In this document: positions 17,996-26,938 of the stretch, one piece after another | Layout: each line of letters begins with the position of its first letter | Numbering within the stretch: position 1 is the stretch's first letter | Origin: Phaeobacter gallaeciensis DSM 26640 | GTDB taxonomy: Bacteria > Pseudomonadota > Alphaproteobacteria > Rhodobacterales > Rhodobacteraceae | Length of the DNA stretch: 64,000 bases | Assembly: GCF_000511385.1 (NCBI RefSeq) | Contig: NC_023148.1 | Span: forward strand, 69,622-133,621 | Direction of reading: 5' to 3' | Notes under the pieces: generated by a model | What the model was told of the DNA's origin: nothing | The model's input: only the letters and a program-made list of their open reading frames with translations | The model's database searches: none | Translations under genes and position numbers: made by a program

Positions 17996-18508
17996 TCAAG
18001 AAACGTCCGCGACCCCATGCCATCGACCCTTTTGATGTCTTGCGATCGCGACCAACCAGAGGCAAGCAAGGACACCGCTTAGGATCGCGTTCCAACTGGC
18101 CATGGACAACGTCAGAAATTCCCAGACAACCTCATTGCACAGAACAAGAGTGGACGCATTTGAACTCGCAGAGGGCAGCAATTCCGATACCGACATTTGG
18201 GAAACATCGAGGCCGGATCCCGTGCAAGAAGTCGGTCCCTCCCACCAGCCGCGCTCGACACCGGTATGAAACATTCCCAACGCGGATGTGCTGAGTGCCG
18301 ACAGGGCACCGATTATCAGGATTGGCAAAATCGGCAGAGCAAAGAGCAACAGAGCGCCCATTCCAATGGCGATTGCGTGTGGGTAGCGTTGCCAGATGCA
18401 CATTGCGCACGGCGCGTACCCAAGAGCCTGGAAAACGAAGGCCCCTAACAGCAAGGCGGCTGATCCTGCCGCCGCAGTCATGCCGAGAGATTTTGGTGTC
18501 AGGGTCAA
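17996..18508 (-). CDS. dsbB: DsbB-family disulfide oxidoreductase
   Basis: 170 aa, four membrane helices. The first periplasmic loop pair CAMC lies in YAPCAMCIWQRYPH. The second loop cysteines are in TSCTGSGLD and LVLCNEVVW. DsbB reoxidises DsbA by passing electrons to quinone; a DsbA-like protein is encoded at 25723..26454. It lies between an L,D-transpeptidase gene and a multicopper oxidase gene on the same strand. Confidence 0.9.
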   Translation of the reverse strand: MTLTPKSLGMTAAAGSAALLLGAFVFQALGYAPCAMCIWQRYPHAIAIGMGALLLFALPILPILIIGALSALSTSALGMFHTGVERGWWEGPTSCTGSGLDVSQMSVSELLPSASSNASTLVLCNEVVWEFLTLSMASWNAILSGVLACLWLVAIARHQKGRWHGVADVS

Positions 18509-18621
18509 TGAACGCTCCCGTTGGCAATCGATGGACCTGTTTCTCGCTTGTCAGGTTACGTAGACGGCAAAAGGCCTGTTATCATTCAGAGATTTGTAAC
18601 GGTATGTATCCGTCTCGACCC

Positions 18622-19926
18622 TCAGCCGACTCTGATCCACGTTGCCATACCGTCGGCTTGGTGGCTCAACATGTGGCAATGCAGCATCCAGGATCCCGGA
18701 TTGTCCAGGACGACGAGAATATCCCGCGTCTCGCCGATATCCAGTAAGGTCGAGTCCCGGTATGGACCGGCTTCCCCCGCCGCATCGAGTTCCCAGAAAT
18801 GGTGGCCATGCAGATGCATGACGTGTGGAAACCCGGTTTCGTTGCGGATTGAAATGCGCACGGTCGTCCCCTGCGCGACGGATAGGAAAGGGGTTCGAGG
18901 CAGTCCAGATACGTCATTGAGCGCCCATGTTCCAGTGCCGTTATGGGACGCGCTTCCCGCACCTCCCTGGAGCACCAGCTCCGCGGTTTGGCCGGGGTCT
19001 TGCGGGGCGGGCATTCGGTTGGCGGGCAACGCGGTGATGGGCACTTTCGCAGGGTCACGAGAGCCGGAAACAGCGATTTCGCCAAGGCTCAACGTCCGCT
19101 CTCCAAAGCTGTCGTCGAATCTAATAGGCCCGGTCGCATCACCAATCACATCGCATCTTTGCCCCGGAGCTAGGAGGATGGGTTCGAGTGTCTGTGGCTG
19201 CGCCAGGGGCATACCATCCAGTGCAACGATCTTGCCTGCCAGACCGTCCAGCCCGACACGGTAAACCCTGTCGATAGAGGGATTTATCAGGCGCAAACGC
19301 AGGCGGTCGCCTTGTCTCACATTCTTGCTGGTTCCATTGGAAACAAGCGCCGTGACCGTATTGCCGATACGGCCCTCGGTCGCGAAATGAGCCGGGTTGA
19401 ACCCTTCGTCGTACTGTCCGGACTGATCCAACAAGACATCGAAGAACTGAACAACAATGTCATGGTCGACAGCCGGCGCATTTTGCTCCTCGACGATGAA
19501 GGCGCCGAAAAGGCCGCGGCTGACCTGATCGTAAGACAGGTAATGCGAGTGATACCAAAACGTGCCGGCATCCGGGACGCCGAATTGATAACGAAACGAG
19601 TCGCCCGGAATGACCACATCCTGAGTGAGAACGTTGACACCATCCATCCGATTTGGAACCCGCAACCCATGCCAGTGAACAAGAGCGCCCTCCTCCAATC
19701 GGTTGTCGAGGGTAATGCGGGCGGTTTGTCCCTGTCGCACTCTGATTTCAGGACCCGGAAGACCACCGTTGAAGCCCAACATCGACACGTTGTACCCAGC
19801 AAGGCGCACCTTGATCGATTGGGGTGCGAGGATCAACTCGGATGTCGCCGCCGGCAAGCGGGTACCAGCCAGCGCAGCGGTCATACCGCCAAGGAAAGAC
19901 CTCCGGCTCAAAGACAATTCCGTCAC
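18622..19926 (-). CDS. Tat-exported multicopper oxidase, copy 2
   Basis: 434 aa, signal SRRSFLGGMTAALAG. Three-domain CueO/SufI-like layout with all copper motifs: HWHG at about residues 84-87, WYHSH at about 124-128, HVMHLHGHHFW and HCHMLSHQADGM near the C terminus. There is no Met-rich insert, unlike copy 1. Predicted periplasmic laccase-like or cuprous oxidase. The start is internal to a run of same-strand genes (oxidase, dsbB, L,D-transpeptidase). Confidence 0.9.
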   Translation of the reverse strand: MTELSLSRRSFLGGMTAALAGTRLPAATSELILAPQSIKVRLAGYNVSMLGFNGGLPGPEIRVRQGQTARITLDNRLEEGALVHWHGLRVPNRMDGVNVLTQDVVIPGDSFRYQFGVPDAGTFWYHSHYLSYDQVSRGLFGAFIVEEQNAPAVDHDIVVQFFDVLLDQSGQYDEGFNPAHFATEGRIGNTVTALVSNGTSKNVRQGDRLRLRLINPSIDRVYRVGLDGLAGKIVALDGMPLAQPQTLEPILLAPGQRCDVIGDATGPIRFDDSFGERTLSLGEIAVSGSRDPAKVPITALPANRMPAPQDPGQTAELVLQGGAGSASHNGTGTWALNDVSGLPRTPFLSVAQGTTVRISIRNETGFPHVMHLHGHHFWELDAAGEAGPYRDSTLLDIGETRDILVVLDNPGSWMLHCHMLSHQADGMATWIRVG

Positions 19927-20009
19927 CTCATGAATGATGGACTGGCTTCCGCCAACTGCTGTGCTTGTGCCATTTCCGGTGGAGGAGCTTCAAGGCGACA
20001 GAGCGCTCC

Positions 20010-20591
20010 TCACGCCGTTGTCACTTTGGGATAGAGAAAGACGCGAGCGCCGATTTCAACGCGATCGTACAGATCCTTCACATGCTCATTCGTCAATCGC
20101 GCGCATCCATTCGACACGGCCGACCCAATTGTCTCGGGGACGTTCGTTCCGTGAATGCGAAGATAGGTATCGCGTCCCTCATCATCATGGAGATAGAGCG
20201 CGCGGGCCCCAAGCGGGTTGTTTGGCCCGCCTTTCAGCCCATCCTTGTACTTCGCGTACTTATGTGGCTCGCGCCGGATCATGGCGTTCGTTGGCCGCCA
20301 CCATGGCCATTTGGCCTTGCGCGCTACCGTGAACTCTCCGGGTTCGTACAAACCTTTGCGCCCTACCCCGACCCCGTAGCGGATCGCCATCCCGTCCTCG
20401 AGCATGAAATAGAGGAAAAAATCGTCGGGAACGACGTGGATGTCCCCGTTCATCCAGTCATCACGACGGGTGTTTATCAATTGCGGTTCGAACCGTTCGG
20501 GCAATTTGACTTTGTGGGCCCAGCCAGTTGTCGGCAGCAAGCAACCCAACGCTCCGGCACAAATCAATTCTCGTCTCGTGAAATTCTGCAT
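20010..20591 (-). CDS. L,D-transpeptidase (YkuD), Tat-like signal, copy 2
   Basis: Start at 20591 (MQNFTRRELICAGALGCLLP); 193 aa with a twin-arginine-type signal. Catalytic motif RIHGTNVPETIGSAVSNGCA (Cys in NGCARL) is complete. Shared features with copy 1 are the YEPGEF/YEPGTY segment, NPLGARALYL/NALGSRALYL and a repeated WW-type motif before it, so they are clear paralogues of one subfamily. Confidence 0.88.
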   Translation of the reverse strand: MQNFTRRELICAGALGCLLPTTGWAHKVKLPERFEPQLINTRRDDWMNGDIHVVPDDFFLYFMLEDGMAIRYGVGVGRKGLYEPGEFTVARKAKWPWWRPTNAMIRREPHKYAKYKDGLKGGPNNPLGARALYLHDDEGRDTYLRIHGTNVPETIGSAVSNGCARLTNEHVKDLYDRVEIGARVFLYPKVTTA

Positions 20592-20708
20592 GGCGCGATC
20601 TCCTCGGACCCATGAAAATTCAGTGCGCGTCAGGGGCAAAGAAAAGAAGCCGTGAACCGGGGCAAACGACGCGCCTTTGTTGCCTTGAAACTACGAAAAT
20701 TCGCGCTT

Positions 20709-20739
20709 TTGGAACTCTCCAGCGCTGGAATGTTGTTGT
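20709..20739 (+). promoter_or_regulatory. Possible CueR-like promoter, weak
   Basis: TTGGAA at 20709..20714, a 19-bp spacer with the dyad CCAGCGCTGG, then TGTTGT at 20734..20739. The spacing and dyad match the CueR promoters here, but the -35 and -10 are poor. It would drive the DUF305/glutaredoxin operon. Confidence 0.35.
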
Positions 20740-20770
20740 TTTACAGAGAACTGCAAGAAGGTGACTGGAA

Positions 20771-21607
20771 ATGCACTACTCACGATTCTTTATGATGATC
20801 GGAACATCGACCGTGGTCATGTTCGTTCTGATGTACCTGAACACCTATCTTTGGGGCCATATCTTCTTTTCGGAGACACGCCTTTACATGGCCATCCTGA
20901 TGGGGGCGACCATGGCCGTGATCATGTTGGCTTACATGTTGTCCATGTATCAGAACACCAAGGTCAACATCGCGATCTTCGGGGGCGCCATACTTGTCTT
21001 TGCGGCAAGCCTCTGGCTGGTACGCGGGCAATTTACGGTGCAGGACAGGTCCTACATGCGCGCCATGATCCCGCACCACTCGATCGCCATCATGACGTCG
21101 ACTCGTGCCGAGATCACCGACCCGCGCGTCCGGGGGCTGGCAGACGACATCATCTATGCCCAAGATAAAGAAATCGCCGAAATGCGCTACCTCATTGCTG
21201 ACATTGGCGCAAACGGTGAGGCATCGGCCACGCCGACCGGAACGCCGGTACAGGTCGTGGATGCGCAACAGGCGCTTCAAACGGAGGTCGTGTCAAAAAT
21301 CGATCCCGAGTTTCTGACGGAAGACGAAATCGCAGCGGTGTTCCCGAATGGTGGAGACTGCCGATTTGCCTACACCTCGGACAGTCCAGCCGTGCTGGTG
21401 ACCGGTGAGACCGGCGAAGGGACTGGGGCCGCGATGAAGATCAGCGGTGACCTGGTGCGCCTGGATGCGCAGGGCGAAAATGCGTTTTCTCAAGGCCCGC
21501 TATCGGCCGAGATCGTAGAGACAGACGGTGACCTGACCGATCTGATCGTCAGCGCGGAACCCGACTACGAAGCCGGGTTCCGTGGTCAATTCACCTGCGC
21601 CGGATAA
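20771..21607 (+). CDS. DUF305 membrane-anchored protein
   Basis: 278 aa with three N-terminal membrane helices followed by a DUF305 four-helix segment. This contains the hallmark DRSYMRAMIPHHSIAIMTS, whose Met/His residues are likely metal ligands. A C-terminal soluble domain of about 100 aa follows (FPNGGDCRFAYTSDSPAVLV ... FRGQFTCAG) with two cysteines; I do not recognise it. DUF305 proteins are common in copper and silver islands. It is followed 12 bp later by the glutaredoxin-MauE fusion in the same operon. Confidence 0.8.
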   Translation: MHYSRFFMMIGTSTVVMFVLMYLNTYLWGHIFFSETRLYMAILMGATMAVIMLAYMLSMYQNTKVNIAIFGGAILVFAASLWLVRGQFTVQDRSYMRAMIPHHSIAIMTSTRAEITDPRVRGLADDIIYAQDKEIAEMRYLIADIGANGEASATPTGTPVQVVDAQQALQTEVVSKIDPEFLTEDEIAAVFPNGGDCRFAYTSDSPAVLVTGETGEGTGAAMKISGDLVRLDAQGENAFSQGPLSAEIVETDGDLTDLIVSAEPDYEAGFRGQFTCAG

Positions 21608-21619
21608 GGAGGAAAGCAT

Positions 21620-22384
21620 ATGCCCCGGGACACAGACAGTAAATCCGCGCAGCTTTATCGCATGGTCATGCCGGGCCATGTCTGCCCCTACGGTCTGAAA
21701 TCGAAAGACCTGCTGGAACGGCAGGGCTTCGAGGTGGAAGACCATCCGCTTGAGAGCCGCGAAGACAACGATGCCTTCATGAAGAAGCATGGCGTCGAGA
21801 CGACGCCGCAGACCTTCATCGGCGGCGAACGGATCGGCGGCTACGATGATCTCAGGGTGTTTTTCGACATTGACCCGCCCAAGGAAGAGCAAAGCGACAC
21901 GACCTACCAGCCGGTCATCGCGATCTTTTCCGTCGCCGCGCTATTGGCACTGGGCCTGTCTTGGCACCAGTACGGGTCGGTCTTTACCTTGCGCGGGTTC
22001 GAATGGTTCATTTCGCTGTCCATGACCATTCTCGCGATCCAGAAATTGCAGGATGTCGAAGGGTTTTCGACGATGTTCCTCAACTACGATCTGCTGGCGC
22101 GCAAATGGGTGCGTTACGGCAAGGTCTACCCGTTCGGCGAAGCGTGGGCAGGTATCCTGATGACTGCCGGTGCGCTGCTGTGGCTCTCGGCGCCTGTCGC
22201 CTTGTTCATCGGCACGGTCGGCGCTGTCAGCGTGTTCAAGGCTGTCTACATTGAAAAACGAGAGTTGAAATGCGCCTGCGTCGGCGGGGACAGTTCCGTG
22301 CCGCTGGGATTCATCTCGCTGACCGAAAACCTGATGATGATCTTCATGGGTATCTGGATGCCGGTCCGCGCAATCTGGTTCTGA
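21620..22384 (+). CDS. Glutaredoxin domain fused to a MauE/DoxX-like membrane domain
   Basis: 254 aa. Residues ~10-85 form a glutaredoxin with a monothiol-type active site, HVCPYGLKSKDLL (the second Cys of CPYC is Gly), and the cis-Pro loop VETTPQTFIGGERIGGYDD. Residues ~95-250 are four to five membrane helices with a CAC motif (ELKCACVGGDSSVPLGFI), as in MauE-type thiol-transfer membrane proteins. The domain order suggests a cytoplasmic thiol-reducing head coupled to a membrane electron carrier, possibly feeding periplasmic thiol proteins. It is cotranscribed with the DUF305 gene and convergent with cueR. Confidence 0.8.
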   Translation: MPRDTDSKSAQLYRMVMPGHVCPYGLKSKDLLERQGFEVEDHPLESREDNDAFMKKHGVETTPQTFIGGERIGGYDDLRVFFDIDPPKEEQSDTTYQPVIAIFSVAALLALGLSWHQYGSVFTLRGFEWFISLSMTILAIQKLQDVEGFSTMFLNYDLLARKWVRYGKVYPFGEAWAGILMTAGALLWLSAPVALFIGTVGAVSVFKAVYIEKRELKCACVGGDSSVPLGFISLTENLMMIFMGIWMPVRAIWF

Positions 22385-22405
22385 AACGCGCCGAACCGGC
22401 CCCGT

Positions 22406-22804
22406 TTATTCGGACAATTGTACAGGTGAGAGATCTGCGAGGATCGGGCAATCCGGACGATGATCCCCGGCACATTTCTCCACAAGATCGGTAAGCGTCG
22501 TTCTCATGGATTGCAGCTTCTCTATCTTCTCCTCAATCTGGCGAAGATGCTCTTCCGCCACCGCCTTCACCTGCATGCTTTCGCGGTTTTCATCCTCGTA
22601 GAGAGCCAGAAGCGTCCTGCAATCTTCGATGGTGAACCCCAAGGCCCGTGCTCGACCGAGAAACGCCAGCTTGTGAACGTGGTTCTCGGTGAATGCGCGA
22701 TAGCCGTTCTCACTTCGGTTCGGGCGGATCAGCCCGATTTCCTCGTAGTAGCGGATTGTTTTTGGGGGCACACCCGATTGTCGGGAAACGTCTCCGATGT
22801 TCAT
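22406..22804 (-). CDS. cueR: CueR, MerR-family copper-responsive activator
   Basis: 132 aa. N-terminal winged helix with the MerR signature MNIGDVSRQSGVPPKTIRYY, a long dimerisation helix, and a C-terminal metal loop with two cysteines in the CueR spacing (EKCAGDHRPDCPI). It activates copper-efflux promoters by twisting a 19-bp spacer; several such promoters are visible here. It lies 12 bp downstream of copA on the same strand, so it is presumably cotranscribed from the CueR promoter at 25358..25388, giving autoregulation. Confidence 0.93.
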   Translation of the reverse strand: MNIGDVSRQSGVPPKTIRYYEEIGLIRPNRSENGYRAFTENHVHKLAFLGRARALGFTIEDCRTLLALYEDENRESMQVKAVAEEHLRQIEEKIEKLQSMRTTLTDLVEKCAGDHRPDCPILADLSPVQLSE

Positions 22805-22816
22805 GTCGAACCTCCG

Positions 22817-25327
22817 TTATTCTGCTGGAGCAGGAGTGACAGCTGCCAGCTCTGCCGGGATTGCGCGCTGCTCGTCCATCGCCGGCGCGATACCTCGCAG
22901 GCGCAGGGCATTGGTTAGAACGAACACCGACGACAACGCCATCGCGCCCGCCGCGAGAATTGGTGACAGGAGCAGCCCAAAGGCCGGATAAAGCACCCCG
23001 GCGGCGACCGGAATCAGCGCGACATTGTAAGCAAAGGCCCAGAACAGGTTCTGCCGGATGTTTCGCATGGTTCGCCGCGACACTTCGAAGGCATTCACCA
23101 CGCCGCGCAAATCGCCGGACATCAGGACGACATCCGCGGACTCGATGGCCACATCAGTGCCGGTGCCAATGGCGATACCCACATCGGCATGCGCCAGCGC
23201 CGGGGCGTCATTGATCCCGTCGCCGACAAAGGCGATGCGCTTGTTCCCTTCGCGCAAACCGTCAAGCGCCGCGACCTTGCCGTCTGGCAGAACGCCGGCA
23301 ACGACATGGTCGATGCCGGTTTCGCGGGCGATGGCTTCGGCGGTTTCGCGTTTGTCCCCTGTGATCATCGCAACCGCAAGACCCTTCTCGTGCAGCGCTG
23401 CGATGGCTGCGCGGCTTGCCGGTTTGACCGGATCGGCGACGCCGATCACGGCGGCGACACGTCCATCTATGGCAGCGTAAAGCGCCGTGCGACCCTTGCT
23501 TGCGATCTTCGTTTCCTCTGGAGTCAATGCCGAGACGTCAATGCCTTCGCGCGCCATGTAGCGGTCGGCCCCAACCAACACCTCCACGTCTTCGACCACG
23601 GCGCGCACGCCGTAACCTGTGACCGATTGAAAGCCTTCGGCCCCCGCAAGAGGTGCGCCCTCGGCCCGCGCGGCACGGACGATGGCGTCCGCGACAGGAT
23701 GCTCGGAGAGCGACTCCACGGCGGTGATCTTCGAGAGCGTTGTTGAACGATCGAACCCTTCGGCCAGCACCAGGTCAGTCAGTGCGGGTCGCCCCTCGGT
23801 CACCGTGCCTGTTTTGTCGAGGGCGACCACATCAACGGAATCAAGTTGCTGCAAGGCGTCGCCCTTGCGGAACAGGACACCCATTTCCGCAGCACGTCCC
23901 GTCCCGACCATGATCGAGGTCGGCGTCGCAAGCCCCATCGCGCAGGGGCACGCGATGATCAGCACCGACACACCGGCGATCAGCGCCATTGTCAGGGCCG
24001 GATCAGGCCCGAAAACCAGCCAGACCAGCACGGTCGCCGCCGCGATCGCCATGACGGCAGGTACGAACCAAAGCGTGATCCGGTCGACCAATCCCTGGAT
24101 CGGCAGCTTGGCGCCCTGGGCCTCTTCGACCATGCGAATAATTTGCGCCAGGGTTGTGTCGGCGCCGACCCGCGTGGCGCGGAATTGCAGACTTCCGGCA
24201 CCATTGACCGTCCCGCCGGTCACCGGATCTCCGGCACTTTTTTCAGCGGGAATCGGCTCGCCTGTCAGCATGCTTTCGTCGACGCGGCTGGTCCCCTCGA
24301 TGACCTCGCCATCAACCGCGATGCGTTCACCAGGGCGCACGATGACGATGTCACCCTGAACTAGCGCATCGATCTCGATCTCTATGCTTTCACCGTCCCG
24401 CATCACGCGTGCGGTCCGCGCCTGAAGCCCCAGCAGCTTCTGGATGGCCGCGCCCGTTCTCCCCTTAGCGCGCGCTTCAAGAAAACGCCCCAGCAAGATG
24501 AGGACGACGATGACCGCTGCCGCCTCGAAGTAGACAGAGCGCAGCGTGTCAGGCAAGGCCGATGGTACGAATGTCGCAACTACGGAATAGAAGTAAGCCG
24601 CCCCGGTGCCGACCGCGACGAGGCTGTTCATGTCGGGCGCGCCCCGGAATAGGGCCGGGAAACCCTTGGTGTAAAACGTCCGGCCCGGGCCGAAGAGAAC
24701 GATTGTCGTGAGAACGAATTGAAGAAGCCAACTCGTCTGCTGACCAATCGTGGTCTCGATAAGCATATGAACGGCCGGAATGACGTGGCCACCCATCTCG
24801 ATCAAAAAGACCGGCAAGGCGAGGATGGCTGCAAAGGTGACCCGTTTGGCAAGCGCCAGAGCCTCTTCCTCCTTGCGCGCAACCCTGTCGTCACCGGCTT
24901 GGGCCGTTGCCACGGTGGCCGGATACCCTGCCGCGCCGCTTGCATCGATCAGATCGGATGTCGTGACAAGACCTTCGACGTAAACCACCGTCGCCGTCTC
25001 GGAGGCGAGGTTGACGTTCACCTCGACCACCCCGGGCACCGCGGCAAGCGCCTTGCCGACCCGCCCGACACAAGAGGCACAGGACATGGCCGCAATCGTG
25101 AGTTCGGCCCTGACCGTCCGCGCAGGGTAGCCCAGCTCGCGGAGAGTTTCGATGACTTCCGGAACGCGCTTGAGCGCGTCCACGCTCATACGCGCGGTTT
25201 CGGATGCAAGATTCACCGACACATCCTCTACGCCGTCGATTGCATTCAATGCGCGATCGACCCTGCCGACACAGGACGCGCATGACATGCCTTCGATCGG
25301 CAGGCTGATCTGTTTGGGTTCGGGCAT
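22817..25327 (-). CDS. copA: CopA, Cu(I)-exporting P1B-ATPase with two HMA domains
   Basis: I chose the start at 25327 ([13 protein letters not shown]) because AGGTGA lies just upstream and the CueR promoter would begin transcription near 25351, leaving no leader for an ATG at 25348; 836 aa. Two HMA domains (MSCASC at about residues 14-19 and 81-86) are followed by eight helices and a complete P1B-1 core: membrane CPC ([15 protein letters not shown]), [29 protein letters not shown]. It pumps Cu(I) out of the cytoplasm. Neighbours are cueR downstream and copZ divergently, the classic chaperone/pump/sensor set. Confidence 0.95.
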   Translation of the reverse strand: MPEPKQISLPIEGMSCASCVGRVDRALNAIDGVEDVSVNLASETARMSVDALKRVPEVIETLRELGYPARTVRAELTIAAMSCASCVGRVGKALAAVPGVVEVNVNLASETATVVYVEGLVTTSDLIDASGAAGYPATVATAQAGDDRVARKEEEALALAKRVTFAAILALPVFLIEMGGHVIPAVHMLIETTIGQQTSWLLQFVLTTIVLFGPGRTFYTKGFPALFRGAPDMNSLVAVGTGAAYFYSVVATFVPSALPDTLRSVYFEAAAVIVVLILLGRFLEARAKGRTGAAIQKLLGLQARTARVMRDGESIEIEIDALVQGDIVIVRPGERIAVDGEVIEGTSRVDESMLTGEPIPAEKSAGDPVTGGTVNGAGSLQFRATRVGADTTLAQIIRMVEEAQGAKLPIQGLVDRITLWFVPAVMAIAAATVLVWLVFGPDPALTMALIAGVSVLIIACPCAMGLATPTSIMVGTGRAAEMGVLFRKGDALQQLDSVDVVALDKTGTVTEGRPALTDLVLAEGFDRSTTLSKITAVESLSEHPVADAIVRAARAEGAPLAGAEGFQSVTGYGVRAVVEDVEVLVGADRYMAREGIDVSALTPEETKIASKGRTALYAAIDGRVAAVIGVADPVKPASRAAIAALHEKGLAVAMITGDKRETAEAIARETGIDHVVAGVLPDGKVAALDGLREGNKRIAFVGDGINDAPALAHADVGIAIGTGTDVAIESADVVLMSGDLRGVVNAFEVSRRTMRNIRQNLFWAFAYNVALIPVAAGVLYPAFGLLLSPILAAGAMALSSVFVLTNALRLRGIAPAMDEQRAIPAELAAVTPAPAE

Positions 25328-25357
25328 ATGTTTCACCTGTTTTTCCATTCGAGGTGG

Positions 25358-25388
25358 AATGTAGGGCTTCCAGTAACTGGAGGGTCAA
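25358..25388 (-). promoter_or_regulatory. CueR-type promoter of copA-cueR
   Basis: Reading leftwards: TTGACC at 25388..25383, a 19-bp spacer with CTCCAG...CTGGAAG dyad, then TACATT at 25363..25358. This is the best match of the set to a MerR-family promoter. Confidence 0.85.
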
Positions 25389-25416
25389 TGGGAGGGCGCC
25401 AAATAAATTTCTTCTC

Positions 25417-25447
25417 TTGACCTTCCAGCGCGGGGAAGCCCCATGTC
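25417..25447 (+). promoter_or_regulatory. CueR-type promoter of copZ
   Basis: TTGACC at 25417..25422, a 19-bp spacer (TTCCAG...GGGGAAGCCC), then CATGTC at 25442..25447. It is back to back with the copA promoter, with only 28 bp between the two -35 hexamers. Confidence 0.75.
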
Positions 25448-25479
25448 ACCGGCAGAAATCAGATCAAGGAGTGGTTCCG

Positions 25480-25680
25480 ATGAAGTTCAGCGTTCCGGAC
25501 ATGAGCTGTGGGCATTGCACCGCAGCAATCGAAAGCGCAGTGAAAACCGCAGATCCGAATGCAGGCGTAGAATGTGACCTTTCTGCCCGACAAGTGCGTG
25601 TCGACAGCGTGTTACCAGCCGATCAGGTCCAAGCGATCATTCGGGATGCGGGCTATGACGTGGAACCTGCGGCCGCTTGA
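25480..25680 (+). CDS. copZ: CopZ-type copper chaperone
   Basis: 66 aa, single HMA domain. The start MKFSVPDMSCGHCTAAIES puts the metal motif MxCxxC (SCGHC) at residues 8-13. AAGGAG lies shortly upstream of the ATG. It carries Cu(I) in the cytoplasm to CopA and CueR. It is transcribed divergently from copA from its own CueR box and ends before a hairpin shared with the convergent dsbA gene. Confidence 0.93.
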   Translation: MKFSVPDMSCGHCTAAIESAVKTADPNAGVECDLSARQVRVDSVLPADQVQAIIRDAGYDVEPAAA

Positions 25681-25686
25681 TGCAGT

Positions 25687-25714
25687 GCCCGGACCACCCA
25701 GGGGCGGTCCGGGC
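25687..25714. terminator. Hairpin between convergent copZ and dsbA genes
   Basis: Perfect 9-bp stem GCCCGGACC/GGTCCGGGC with a 10-base loop, located 7 bp after the copZ stop and just before the dsbA stop. It is likely a bidirectional transcription terminator, though there is no long U tract. Confidence 0.7.
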
Positions 25715-25722
25715 AGGAACTT

Positions 25723-26454
25723 TCAGTCTTCGTCTTTGCGGGCTTCCTCGACCAGGTCGGCAAGCTGCGCCTTTTCGACGAAGCCCGGGACCAGCGCATC
25801 CCCGATCACGAAAGACGGCGTGCCGTTGACTCCCAGAGCTTGAGTCAGTTGCATGGAGGTCGCAATGTGCTCTTCGACCTCGGGGGCCTCCATGTCCTTG
25901 CGCAACTGCGCGATATCCAGGCCGATCTCCCTGGCCACGCGCAGCACGGAGTCCTCTTCGGCGCGGCCTTGCAGGCCCATCATGGCCCAGTGGAACTCTT
26001 CATACTTGTCCTGTTTGCGCGCTGCCAAGGCCGCTTTTGCGGCAAAGACCGATCCGTCTCCGAGAATGGGCCATTCGCGATAAACCAGCCGAATGTCGGG
26101 ATCGGCGTCCATCAAGGCAAGAATCTCGGGTTTGACCCGCCGACAATAGGGACAATTGTAGTCAAAGAATTCCACGATGGTGACGTCCCCTTCGGCGTTG
26201 CCAAGAACCGGTGCATTCGGATCGTTCTCGATCAGATCGCGCTGGTCATTCAGAACTTCGGCCTGACTGAGCTCCTGCGCTTGCGCCTGCCTTTGTTCAA
26301 GGATGGCGACGGCCTCCATGACAATCTCCGGGTTCTCGCGGATTGCTTCGAGCACAATTTCCTTGACCCGGGACTCTGACAGTTCGTCGGCGAGTACCGG
26401 TAGCGGAAGCAAGGCAGCTATCGCGACCGTCGTGAAGGCTTGTCTGAAACGCAT
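25723..26454 (-). CDS. DsbA-family periplasmic thiol oxidoreductase
   Basis: 243 aa with a signal peptide (FRQAFTTVAIAALLPLPVLA), an N-terminal helical extension of about 60 aa, then a DsbA/Com1-like thioredoxin fold: active site FDYNCPYCRRV and cis-Pro loop VNGTPSFVIGD. It probably introduces or isomerises disulfides in the periplasm, with the DsbB at 17996..18508 as a natural partner. Copper oxidises and miscouples thiols, which fits a place in the island. It follows the cytochrome c and oxidase genes on the same strand. Confidence 0.88.
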   Translation of the reverse strand: MRFRQAFTTVAIAALLPLPVLADELSESRVKEIVLEAIRENPEIVMEAVAILEQRQAQAQELSQAEVLNDQRDLIENDPNAPVLGNAEGDVTIVEFFDYNCPYCRRVKPEILALMDADPDIRLVYREWPILGDGSVFAAKAALAARKQDKYEEFHWAMMGLQGRAEEDSVLRVAREIGLDIAQLRKDMEAPEVEEHIATSMQLTQALGVNGTPSFVIGDALVPGFVEKAQLADLVEEARKDED

Positions 26455-26455
26455 T

Positions 26456-26938
26456 TTAGTTCTCTCCCCGTTGTTCGTCGGCTTCTGTTCGCGCGGCCTG
26501 GACTTCGCGAACGCGGTCTGGCCAGGTGGACCGGATGTAGGCCAGGATGTTGTGGATTTCCTGGTCGGTCAGAATGTCTGCGAAACCCGGCATTCCGCTG
26601 TCGTATTCGACGCCCTGACGCGCCAGCAGCGCCGCACCCCCCAGTTTTGTGTAATCGAAGAGCAGGCTGTCAGGATGATGCCAGGTGTGACCCGTCTCAT
26701 CATGCGGTGGCGCTGGCAGGCGCCCATCCGCGCCGGAAGTTCGCCATTCCGGCTGGCCTTCCAGATCCGCGCCATGACAAGACGCGCAGTTGTCTGCGTA
26801 GAGCAACGCGCCTTCTTCGATGTCGTAGCTCTCCGCCTTGGACGCGCTGCCGACATCCGAGGATGCACTGGTCGAGAGCCAATACGTGAAGGCGGCTGCG
26901 ACGACAGTGATCGGAACGGACCAAACAAGATACCTCAT
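26456..26938 (-). CDS. Membrane-anchored monohaem cytochrome c
   Basis: Start at 26938 (MRYLVWSVPITVVAAAFTYW), overlapping the oxidase stop by 4 bp (ATGA). 160 aa with an N-terminal anchor or signal, one haem motif CASCH (ADNCASCHGADLEG) and a likely distal Met in GMPGFADIL. It is probably an electron carrier for the multicopper oxidase encoded immediately upstream, to which it is translationally coupled. Confidence 0.88.
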   Translation of the reverse strand: MRYLVWSVPITVVAAAFTYWLSTSASSDVGSASKAESYDIEEGALLYADNCASCHGADLEGQPEWRTSGADGRLPAPPHDETGHTWHHPDSLLFDYTKLGGAALLARQGVEYDSGMPGFADILTDQEIHNILAYIRSTWPDRVREVQAARTEADEQRGEN

